Source: Cupriavidus cauae
GTDB lineage: Bacteria > Pseudomonadota > Gammaproteobacteria > Burkholderiales > Burkholderiaceae
NCBI RefSeq assembly: GCF_008632125.1
Contig: NZ_VWRN01000053.1
Location: 310,001-374,000 of the forward strand
Direction of reading: 5' to 3'
DNA: 64,000 nt
In this document: positions 58,111-64,000 of the stretch, piece by piece
How the letters are laid out: each line of letters starts with the position of its first letter
Position numbering within the stretch: position 1 is the first letter of the stretch
Notes under the pieces: model-generated
What the model was told of the DNA's origin: nothing
Databases searched by the model: none
The model's input: only the letters and a program-made list of their open reading frames with translations
Made by a program: the position numbers and the translations under genes

Positions 58111-59781
58111 ATGCTCATCCCCACGCCATCAGGCTACGCACGCTTGCCGACCTTCTCCGCCGTCATTGACGGCTTGGCCTCTGGCCTTGGGATTGCACGA
58201 AACAAAGAGGATGCGCTCGCCAGCCTCGGCTCGTTTGGTGGCCGGATCGACACCTATAGTGGCTCGACCCACCGTTCTGGCCTCCAAGACCGGCTCTTGG
58301 ATCTGCTCGCGGGCTCGAACGAAGCGCTCCGAAGCCTTGTACAAGCCCGGCTGCTCGACGCCGAAACGGCACTGACCGATGCCAGGTCTATCCCACTGGT
58401 CACTGAGGCGACGGAGGCAGAAGGGCTGCGGCGCTTCATTGAGGTCTGGGCGGCCCCATGGATTGCTCAGATGCTTGATGCTGCCCGCCAGCACCCTGAG
58501 TCGGTGTTAGACAGCGCTCGGCAGCTGCTTGAAGCGCATGCCGCTTCACTCACGGGTGACGCCATGAGTTATTTAGCTACCTGGAAGGCTTCGGTCAAGC
58601 GAGCGATTCCTGAGGGCGTGAACGCCCCCGAGTTCCGATCGACGCTCGCCAGACTGGATCAGCGCTCTCAGCGCAAGCACTCGTCCATCGAGCAGGACCT
58701 CGCCAACCTGCGCGTTGAAATGCAGAGCAGCTACTCCTCTTCGCAGGAACTTGACGCCGCGGTTGACGCGGTTCGCCGGCTGTACCTCGCAGGCATGGCG
58801 ACGATGCGGCTGTGCGCTATGGCCGCCGAGATTATTCCAGAGCGCGATCTTGTTGCGCTAGCTGCCGGTAAGTTGCTTGCAGGCCGGGACAGGGACGGGG
58901 TCTCCCCAGAGGAAGCACAGCAAAACCGCATTCGCATGTACTGGGGCTACCTCGACCCTGATTTGAATCTATTAAAGGAGTACCACCAGCTTGGCGCTCA
59001 GGTGAACGATCTGGACGAAGCGAATTTCGACAAGTTGCGTGCGGATTCGCACGCGGTCGCCTCGTCGGGCTTGTTGATGTTTGTCATCGACTACGCAGAG
59101 GGGCGCTGTCACCTTCACCATGGCCGCAATGAATTAGCACAGCAGTGCTTACATCGGGTTGTTGCGAGAGCTGACGGCCGACAACTTGGCAAAATCGCTG
59201 CGGACGCTGCGAGCATCCTAATCGCGCTGCGACTCGCTGGGCCTGGCCCGTTCATGTTCGAGGCACTAAATCCCCTGCTGCGCGTGCGAATTGACAACAT
59301 GCCGCAGTCGATGGAGATGTGCATCGACTCTATTCCGACACCCTTCTCGGACTGGTCCCCCCGCCCCGAACCAAGCTTCTATGACTCGCACGTGATGGGG
59401 TGCGTGGCCTTCTTCAACGAAATTACTCACGCACCAAGTGTGTCTGCGATCTGTAATCCTCTGCAGCGCTTTGATGCAAGCTTGCAGAACCTGATCACCC
59501 AATCCCGCCAGGCTGGCGCTAGGCTGTCGGAGGTGGGACGGAAGCGACCGGCCATTGTTGGCACATCCGTCAAGCCGTATCAGCTGCTCAGGGACCACCT
59601 TTATTACCGCAATGCGCTCTTCGGGTGGAGTCCATCAGACCTGCCTGGTATGGATGCCTATGCGATGCTGCGGGCGCCCGATCAGCTTCGTCTCCTCCGC
59701 TTCGTGGATCCGGAGCAGTTCCAACTTGACCTGCAAGCGCATGGTTTAGGCCCATGGCGGCATTCTGATGATCCGCCGTAA
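58111..59781 (+). CDS. Unrecognised 556-residue protein, orphan cargo gene
   Basis: The start at 58111 (MLIPTPSGYARLPTFSAVID) is favoured by GGAAA 4-8 bases upstream; an in-frame ATG at 58030 is possible. The protein is soluble and mostly helical: 'SIEQDLANLRVEMQSSYSSS' (about 192-211) may form a coiled coil. The middle has 'RIRMYWGYLDPDLNLLKEYH' and 'VIDYAEGRCHLHHGRNELAQ', and the C-terminal third has 'SVKPYQLLRDHLYYRNALFG'. TPR-like helical repeats are possible at about 310-400, but I see no catalytic motif. The only plus-strand gene in 52.6-64 kb, with lower GC than neighbours, so likely acquired. Confidence 0.68.
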   Translation: MLIPTPSGYARLPTFSAVIDGLASGLGIARNKEDALASLGSFGGRIDTYSGSTHRSGLQDRLLDLLAGSNEALRSLVQARLLDAETALTDARSIPLVTEATEAEGLRRFIEVWAAPWIAQMLDAARQHPESVLDSARQLLEAHAASLTGDAMSYLATWKASVKRAIPEGVNAPEFRSTLARLDQRSQRKHSSIEQDLANLRVEMQSSYSSSQELDAAVDAVRRLYLAGMATMRLCAMAAEIIPERDLVALAAGKLLAGRDRDGVSPEEAQQNRIRMYWGYLDPDLNLLKEYHQLGAQVNDLDEANFDKLRADSHAVASSGLLMFVIDYAEGRCHLHHGRNELAQQCLHRVVARADGRQLGKIAADAASILIALRLAGPGPFMFEALNPLLRVRIDNMPQSMEMCIDSIPTPFSDWSPRPEPSFYDSHVMGCVAFFNEITHAPSVSAICNPLQRFDASLQNLITQSRQAGARLSEVGRKRPAIVGTSVKPYQLLRDHLYYRNALFGWSPSDLPGMDAYAMLRAPDQLRLLRFVDPEQFQLDLQAHGLGPWRHSDDPP

Positions 59782-60191
59782 CGTCGCGAGCTCTTCGAAA
59801 CGATGTCTACGCCGCTACATGTAAGCAATACTGCCTTTCGGGGCGCAAGTTCGATTCAGGCCTCACGTGCCGGTCAAATCGCGTGGCTAGACGAAGTGAC
59901 CGGCGTTGAAGCGACGGGCTGGAAGCCACATGCCGATGCCGTCACACGCCGTCAGCGGTCATAAACGTGCTCGGGATCACGACGAGCCTATTGGCCTCGC
60001 CAACTGCTGCAGCCCCCCTCGAGATCGTCAGTTGGCTAGAGAGAGCAAGTGACCGATAACGCCCTGCAAAGCAGACGCTGGCCGGTGACGCTCGAATGGA
60101 AGCAACGGGTCATTTTGAGATCGTAAGCCCACCTCGCAGATCAGCGAAGGAAAAGGCGGACCATGCCGCGATGGGCACGATCCGCTGGGGG
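59782..60191. other. 410-base gap without a recognisable gene
   Basis: Lies between the end of the 556-residue gene and the end of the DUF932 gene (converging). No ORF with coding character, no strong terminator hairpin with a T tract, and no RNA gene seen. A GTTCGATTC T-loop-like string at 59849-59857 lacks the pairing of a tRNA. It probably contains the right edge of the inserted two-gene module. Confidence 0.5.
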
Positions 60192-61019
60192 TCAGGCTTT
60201 CAGCTTGCGCAGGCCTTCCGCGAGCAGCCAGAGCGCCCGGTTGAGCCGGACGTTCTGATCGATGCCCTGGACGGGGCGCGTGCGCTGCTGGCGCCCGTTG
60301 GCGCTGCGACCAGTCAGGCCGCCTTTGACGAGATTCTCCTGGACCCGGTTGAACGTGGACCACAGGTCCGCGTGGTTGTCGTCGAAACGACGGGGACGCA
60401 GGATCTGGCTTTCCGTGATCGGCAGGGTCTTGCCGGGTTCGTCGTACTTGAGGACCAGGGCCGATCTGGCGAAGACCTCGGCCTCGCCGTCGTCGAGTGT
60501 GATGGCACGCATGGCGTCGCGCGAGTCCTGCACCTGCTCGAACCCATGCAGCACCTCGTAGGCGCCCTCGATCACGTGATCGGTGACGTTGCCCTTGTGA
60601 GGTACGCGCACGTCGGCGAACGTGTCGCCGCACACCAGGCCGTTCTGGCAGACGAAGCGGAACATGCCCGCCAGCATCTGGTAGCTGCTGGTGCCATCGT
60701 GCGAGTTGAGCAGAATGATCTCATTGGCCTCGGTGCCGTTGATCTGGCTGGCGTGGCGAAGCCGCAGCATGTGCTTGGTGTAATCGCGGCGGTCCTCCTG
60801 GCGCACACGGGTCTGGCACACCATGAACGGCTGGAAGCCTTCCTTGCGCAGTTCGGTCAGCACTGCCGCCGTGGGGATATAGCTGTACCGCCCGGAGCGG
60901 CTTTCGTGCGGGGTGTCCGCGAAGATGGAGGGTGCGACGGTGCGAATCTGGTCATCGGACAGCGGGTGATTCGACCGCAGCACTGGGGAGCGATAAGCGA
61001 AGCGGGATGAGAGTTGCAT
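60192..61019 (-). CDS. DUF932 (phage/plasmid-like) protein
   Basis: 275 residues from ATG 61019. Typical DUF932 course: 'NHPLSDDQIRTVAPSIFADT', 'SGRYSYIPTAAVLTELRKEG', 'RDYTKHMLRLRHASQINGTE', 'ANEIILLNSHDGTSSYQMLA' and 'FVCQNGLVCGDTFADVRVPH'. Found on plasmids, phages and ICEs; function unknown, perhaps DNA-related. C-terminal 'QNVRLNRALWLLAEGLRKLK' helix. First ICE gene beyond the inserted pair. Confidence 0.87.
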   Translation of the reverse strand: MQLSSRFAYRSPVLRSNHPLSDDQIRTVAPSIFADTPHESRSGRYSYIPTAAVLTELRKEGFQPFMVCQTRVRQEDRRDYTKHMLRLRHASQINGTEANEIILLNSHDGTSSYQMLAGMFRFVCQNGLVCGDTFADVRVPHKGNVTDHVIEGAYEVLHGFEQVQDSRDAMRAITLDDGEAEVFARSALVLKYDEPGKTLPITESQILRPRRFDDNHADLWSTFNRVQENLVKGGLTGRSANGRQQRTRPVQGIDQNVRLNRALWLLAEGLRKLKA

Positions 61020-61053
61020 GACGATCTCCTTGGATGAGAGACCGGAGCCCCGC

Positions 61054-61078
61054 CCCACCGGGGAGGAACCCCGGTGGG
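61054..61078 (-). other. Leader hairpin before the DUF932 gene
   Basis: Perfect 10-base stem CCCACCGGGG (61054-61063) with CCCCGGTGGG (61069-61078), loop AGGAA. It lies 34 bases before the ATG at 61019 on the minus strand. No T tract follows, so an attenuator, processing or mRNA-stability signal is more likely than a simple terminator. Confidence 0.65.
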
Positions 61079-61109
61079 TGGTGGAACGCCGCTGGCGCGG
61101 CGGTTGGAG

Positions 61110-61721
61110 TCAGGCCGTGGCGAGATGCCAGTCTTGGGACAGTGGAGCGAACTCGTAGCCCAAGGCACCGAGACGGTCGCGCTGCTGACGCAGGAAGCGG
61201 CGATCGACGGTGGCGTCGAGCTTGACGATCTCGCCCAGCGGCCAGAGCGCACCGAAGAGCGCGACGTCGTCCGCCTCGGCCGAGGCCTCGGGGGATGCGG
61301 CGGCCGGCTCGCTGCCGAACGGCGTGGTATCGACCAGGGGATCGCGCGGACTGCGCGACTTCGCCTTCGGCTTGACCGGGGGCGATGCCGGCGCGGGCGC
61401 CTGCGCTTCCTCGTCGATGGGATCGACTTCCTGCGGACTCAGCCGGCGGGCTTCGTCGCGGCTCAGGGCGTCGATGTTGGACAGCGTCATCCCGCCCAGA
61501 TGGGCGCGGATCTCGATGACCATGCGGCCGTTGGCGTTGTACGTGGAGGGGCGAATCTCGACGATGGCGAAATCACCGTCGTACTTGCCCTCGCGGTACT
61601 GATCGAGTTCGGCGTTCTTCACGACGAACTCGCCGATCGAGGTCGCCAGGCGGCCGACGTTGAAGTCGCCGTTCCTGCCGTGGATGGTCTTGATGGCCAG
61701 TTGGCCGGGAATGGTGATCAT
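61110..61721 (-). CDS. DUF3275-family ICE protein
   Basis: 203 residues from ATG 61721 (MITIPGQLAIKTIHGRNGDF). The conserved first 100 residues include 'VGRLATSIGEFVVKNAELDQ', 'YREGKYDGDFAIVEIRPSTY' and 'RMVIEIRAHLGGMTLSNIDA', as in DUF3275. A charged, Pro-rich middle leads to a C-terminal 'LFGALWPLGEIVKLDATVDR'. Function unknown; always near the DUF3577 replication-associated gene in these elements. Confidence 0.87.
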   Translation of the reverse strand: MITIPGQLAIKTIHGRNGDFNVGRLATSIGEFVVKNAELDQYREGKYDGDFAIVEIRPSTYNANGRMVIEIRAHLGGMTLSNIDALSRDEARRLSPQEVDPIDEEAQAPAPASPPVKPKAKSRSPRDPLVDTTPFGSEPAAASPEASAEADDVALFGALWPLGEIVKLDATVDRRFLRQQRDRLGALGYEFAPLSQDWHLATA

Positions 61722-61748
61722 GAAGGTCTCCTGCGGACGAAGAGAAGA

Positions 61749-61772
61749 CAAGGCCCCGGGGATGGGGCCTTG
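61749..61772 (-). terminator. Intergenic hairpin with partial T tract
   Basis: CAAGGCCCC (61749-61757) pairs with GGGGCCTTG (61764-61772). On the minus strand it is followed by TCTTCTCTT. It sits between the DUF3577 stop (61777) and the DUF3275 start (61721), so it may act as a partial terminator or attenuator. Confidence 0.6.
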
Positions 61773-61776
61773 CGGA

Positions 61777-62328
61777 TCAGAACGACTCGGCAACGGCCAA
61801 TGCGGGGGCATCGGCAGCGTCGTCGGCAGCATCGGCGACGGGCCTGGAAGGCTCCGGTGCCGAGGCTTGCTGCGCGGCGGGCGCGTCGGACGTCACAGGG
61901 ACTTCCGGGTCCCGCTCGTCGGTCTCGGTCGGCTTGGGCTCGGCCTTGTAGACGAGCTTGCCGTCGACCTTGATCCAACTGACGAACAGCAGGCGGGCCT
62001 TGAGGCTCACCCCCTGCTCGCCGGCACGCTTGCCCTTGGAGTAGGTGAAGGTGTCGGTCCACAGGTCGCCCATGCGGAAGCCAATCATCACCTTCTTCTC
62101 GGCGTCGACCGCCTGAATGCAGCGGCGCACCAGGTGCTGCGCTTCCGAACCCGATACGCGCGTGTCGAAACGCACATACGAGACGTCGTCGCTGGGACCG
62201 TTCAGGGCTGCGATGTCGCAGGCCAGGAACGCATCGCCTTTCTTGGGCTTCACTTCGCGGATGCGATTGAGGTACCCGAGGCCGGTGATGTGCAGATCGA
62301 AGTAGGATTTTTCGTTGGAAGTGGTCAT
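61777..62328 (-). CDS. STY4534-family ICE replication-associated protein (DUF3577)
   Basis: 183 residues from ATG 62328. 'EKSYFDLHITGLGYLNRIRE' and 'KGDAFLACDIAALNGPSDDV', then 'VSGSEAQHLVRRCIQAVDAE' and 'KKVMIGFRMGDLWTDTFTYS' are the DUF3577 core, an OB-fold-like, single-stranded-DNA-binding-type protein. The C-terminal tail is acidic and Ala-rich ('AADDAADAPALAVAESF'), like SSB tails that recruit partners. Likely works in ICE replication. Confidence 0.87.
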   Translation of the reverse strand: MTTSNEKSYFDLHITGLGYLNRIREVKPKKGDAFLACDIAALNGPSDDVSYVRFDTRVSGSEAQHLVRRCIQAVDAEKKVMIGFRMGDLWTDTFTYSKGKRAGEQGVSLKARLLFVSWIKVDGKLVYKAEPKPTETDERDPEVPVTSDAPAAQQASAPEPSRPVADAADDAADAPALAVAESF

Positions 62329-62672
62329 GGTGAATCTCCTGGGAACAATGAGGCGGAGACACACCCGACCCAAGGCGGGGAAGGTGTGGAACCCCCGCGT
62401 GGGTTGATGGAACAGCTTGGTGGCATCGCCATCGAGAACCGATGGCCGTTCGCGCATGGATGCCGGTGCGAACTGGGGTGATCAACGCGGTCGGAACCGC
62501 GTCGCAGCCTTGAAGATCGTGGCTGCCTGGGCATGTCGCTGACGGACGTCAGCGGAACATGGCCGGAAGCGTGGCGCCGGGATGGCGCGCAGGCGAGCGG
62601 CAATCGGCACTCGCGGCTGTCCACATTGCCGGGAAGAAAGAGGCTCCCGGAGCGGGGGCCAGGGATGGGCGG
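62329..62672. other. 344-base gap with leader hairpin and structured element
   Basis: No gene seen. A moderate hairpin CACACC/GGTGTG lies at about 62360-62388, 30-60 bases before the DUF3577 start. The second copy of the two-stem element is at 62504-62561. The remainder up to the DUF3085 stop shows nothing further. Confidence 0.5.
62504..62561. other. Two-stem structured element, copy 2
   Basis: Stem 1 is GCAGCC (62504-62509) with GGCTGC (62521-62526), loop 11 as in copy 1. CTGGG follows. Stem 2 has outer CATGT (62532-62536) with ACATG (62557-62561) and inner CGCTGAC-GGAC-GTCAGCG (62537-62554). Flanks are nearly identical to copy 1, while both stems carry paired substitutions. In the minus sense it lies 5' of the DUF3577 gene. 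Confidence 0.65.
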
Positions 62673-63038
62673 TCAGCTACCGCTGGGCGTGGGAGGAACC
62701 GCCTGCAGCGACAGGTGTGTCGTGGTAGCGGACACGTCGAGGTCGTCCTCGCTGCGCAGGATGCGCGCAAACACGCCCTCCTGCGGATCGAAGAACTCGC
62801 CAAAGTCATCGCCGCCGAACTCGGCACGCGCCAGTTCCCACCAGTCGTCGAAGCCATCGACATCCGGGTTGCAGCCGGCGGCATAGGCGATGGTCTTCTG
62901 GCGACCATCGGGTCGGCGCTCGCCGCGCTCGGCCAGGAAGTACACGCCCTGATCCTTGACCAGGATGACGCGGCATTGATTCGCCACCGCTTCGGCGAGC
63001 ACGGGCCGCAGCTCCGTGCCTTTGAATCGAACAGTCAT
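62673..63038 (-). CDS. DUF3085-like ICE protein
   Basis: 121 residues from ATG 63038 (MTVRFKGTELRPVLAEAVAN). 'CRVILVKDQGVYFLAERGER' and 'TIAYAAGCNPDVDGFDDWWE', 'ARAEFGGDDFGEFFDP' are the DUF3085 pattern with a highly acidic middle. Conserved in ICEs and plasmids, function unknown. A hairpin separates it from the 265-residue gene upstream. Confidence 0.8.
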   Translation of the reverse strand: MTVRFKGTELRPVLAEAVANQCRVILVKDQGVYFLAERGERRPDGRQKTIAYAAGCNPDVDGFDDWWELARAEFGGDDFGEFFDPQEGVFARILRSEDDLDVSATTTHLSLQAVPPTPSGS

Positions 63039-63067
63039 GGGTGTGATCTCCAGGGGGCAGGAAAAGA

Positions 63068-63094
63068 AGCTTCCCGCCGCGAGGGCGGGAAGCT
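63068..63094 (-). terminator. Strong intergenic hairpin with T-rich end
   Basis: Perfect 11-base stem AGCTTCCCGCC with GGCGGGAAGCT, loop GCGAG, at 63068-63094. On the minus strand it is followed by TCTTTTCC (63067-63060). It lies between the 265-residue gene stop (63104) and the DUF3085 start (63038), so it is either a terminator or an attenuator that sets expression of the downstream genes. Confidence 0.7.
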
Positions 63095-63103
63095 GCTGAG
63101 AGG

Positions 63104-63901
63104 TCAGTGCCGGACAGCCTTGCGACTCGACAGGCACTGCACGCGGATGCGCCTCCAGCTCCCGTCGTCAATCAGCCGTTCCAGCGTCTCGCCGAGGGTG
63201 TCGAAGAACACCTCATCGACCCGTTCGACCAGCTCGCCGTCGCGGCGCAGCTCCACCGCGTAGAGGTCGAGGCCACGCTCATACAGCACGGTGACGCGAC
63301 CCTGGAACTTCATCGTGTCGACGGTGAAGCCGATGGCCGGTGGCGTGCGGATGATGTCGGCAGGCAGCGGATCGACCCAGGTGATGTCCCGCGCACCGGC
63401 ATCCACCAACAGGTGGGTGATGCGCCGGAAACCATCGGGAGCGGGCAACTGCTCCAGTTGGACGATCAGTTCCTGCAGCTCGGGGCAGCGCGGCTCGGGG
63501 ATCGGCAGCTTCGCCGGTGCGGAACCGAGCACGAACCGCTTCACCGTGTAGGGCTGGCCGTCGGCGGTGAACTCGGTCTGCTCCTCGGGCGTGTCCGCCC
63601 GCTGACCGTCGAAGCGGCGTCTGACATAGGGTTCGACCTGCACCTTGGCGCCCTCGTCGGGCACTTCGGTCACGAGCGTACGATCGAGCACCGCGAACTC
63701 GGCTCGTCCCGTCTTGACGACGATGGCCTCGTCGGTGGTGGCGATGACCTTGCCCTCGAAAGGCTTCGGGTCGATGTGAAAGCCCAGCGTCGAAACCTTG
63801 GGCTGGCCGTCGAAGATGTTGAATTTGAACGAACGGACGTTGGAAGGCACATGACCGACAACGAGCGTCGGCATCTGTGCGCGGATGGCTTGGGTATCCA
63901 T
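63104..63901 (-). CDS. Conserved ICE protein of unknown function, 265 residues
   Basis: Starts at ATG 63901 (MDTQAIRAQMPTLVVGHVPS). 'RSFKFNIFDGQPKVSTLGFH' and 'IATTDEAIVVKTGRAEFAVL' are beta-rich; the middle has 'VEPYVRRRFDGQRADTPEEQ' and the C-terminal half 'YERGLDLYAVELRRDGELVE' with 'VFFDTLGETLERLIDDGSWR'. I do not recognise a family. Common at this place in the ICE maintenance region, so likely part of the same unit as DUF3085 and DUF3577. Confidence 0.75.
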   Translation of the reverse strand: MDTQAIRAQMPTLVVGHVPSNVRSFKFNIFDGQPKVSTLGFHIDPKPFEGKVIATTDEAIVVKTGRAEFAVLDRTLVTEVPDEGAKVQVEPYVRRRFDGQRADTPEEQTEFTADGQPYTVKRFVLGSAPAKLPIPEPRCPELQELIVQLEQLPAPDGFRRITHLLVDAGARDITWVDPLPADIIRTPPAIGFTVDTMKFQGRVTVLYERGLDLYAVELRRDGELVERVDEVFFDTLGETLERLIDDGSWRRIRVQCLSSRKAVRH

Positions 63902-63922
63902 GGGGAGACTCCTTGTGGCAAC

Positions 63923-63959
63923 CAAGGGACTCCCGCCCGCAAGGGAGGTCTGTCCCTTG
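63923..63959 (-). other. Leader hairpin before the 265-residue gene
   Basis: CAAGGGAC (63923-63930) pairs with GTCCCTTG (63952-63959), with an inner TCCC/GGGA stem. It lies 22 bases before the ATG at 63901 on the minus strand; on that strand it is preceded by CCACCTCACC. The rest to the window end is leader or the end of an upstream gene. Confidence 0.55.
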
Positions 63960-64000
63960 AGGGTGAGGTGGATGGACGCGGGTGCGCCCGGAGAACGAAG

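Noticed and set aside
59841..59875. tRNA-like T-loop string (GTTCGATTC at 59849-59857)
   Set aside because: The five flanking bases do not form a T stem, and no anticodon or acceptor arms can be drawn around it, so neither a tRNA nor a clear att remnant is supported.
1..64000. CRISPR arrays or insertion sequences
   Set aside because: No regularly spaced direct repeats and no transposase reading frame were found on either strand.

Overview
This window is GC-rich (roughly mid-60s percent by eye) and carries, on the minus strand, a conjugation gene set of the integrative and conjugative element (ICE) family that includes PFGI-1, PAPI-1 and ICEclc, with the GI-type type IV secretion system (T4SS). 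Together with the codon use this points to a gamma- or betaproteobacterium such as Pseudomonas, Stenotrophomonas, Achromobacter or a relative. No rRNA, tRNA, integrase or att site is visible, so the exact host and the ICE ends cannot be read from this window.

Layout. 1-15.3 kb is a metabolic cargo block. It has a minus-strand vitamin B6 (PLP) operon (yggS, a glutamine amidotransferase, pdxY, a small unknown gene, and a LysR regulator cut by the window start). Facing that operon is a MocR/PtsJ-like PLP-binding regulator, with two tandem palindromic operators between them. Next come a class IV aminotransferase and LysR pair, GNAT and peroxiredoxin genes, a tightly overlapping seven-gene operon (LysE, NTF2-like, cupin, DUF1330, hydrolase, MFS, 45-residue membrane peptide), and a plus-strand group with an enoyl-CoA hydratase, a thioesterase and an internally deleted bioY. 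15.3-23.8 kb is the first half of the T4SS: a DsbA-like protein, a VirB4/TraC ATPase, and the lipoprotein, VirB10-, VirB9-, VirB8- and VirB3-like parts, two small membrane proteins and the RAQPRD protein. 24.1-44.7 kb is a defence island. 44.7-50.7 kb is the second half of the T4SS (TIGR03747 protein, TraD, TIGR03765 protein, transglycosylase, TIGR03759 protein, PilL). 50.9-52.5 kb is a small XRE-cupin/PanE insert. 52.6-63.9 kb holds ICE maintenance genes (SNF2-like helicase, a DUF6094 methyltransferase, DUF932, DUF3275, DUF3577 and DUF3085 proteins), interrupted at 57.4-60.1 kb by an unrecognised 556-residue gene facing a 93-residue gene.

The defence island is the centre of interest. Its larger part (24058-40967, minus strand, seven tightly packed genes) looks like the methylation-associated defence system (MADS) known from Pseudomonas, or a variant of it: an excisionase-type HTH protein, two N6-adenine methyltransferases of which one has a broken catalytic motif (NPWF), a type I specificity subunit, a 1378-residue NERD-pseudokinase-kinase-ATPase protein, an unrecognised 547-residue protein, and an 1819-residue protein with a likely PD-(D/E)xK nuclease and a C-terminal HerA-like ATPase. 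The ATPase parts recall the DptF and DptH proteins of phosphorothioate restriction. Next to it, on the plus strand, a small XRE regulator precedes a Gabija-like pair (OLD/TOPRIM nuclease and UvrD-like helicase). The whole island sits between the TIGR03747 gene and the RAQPRD gene, which are normally neighbours, so it splits the T4SS operon.

At finer scale, the ICE maintenance operon has a GC-rich hairpin in nearly every intergenic gap. It also has two copies (57363-57418 and 62504-62561) of an approximately 57-base element with two stem-loops, whose stems differ by compensatory base changes. This is the best candidate here for an undescribed structured RNA or DNA signal.
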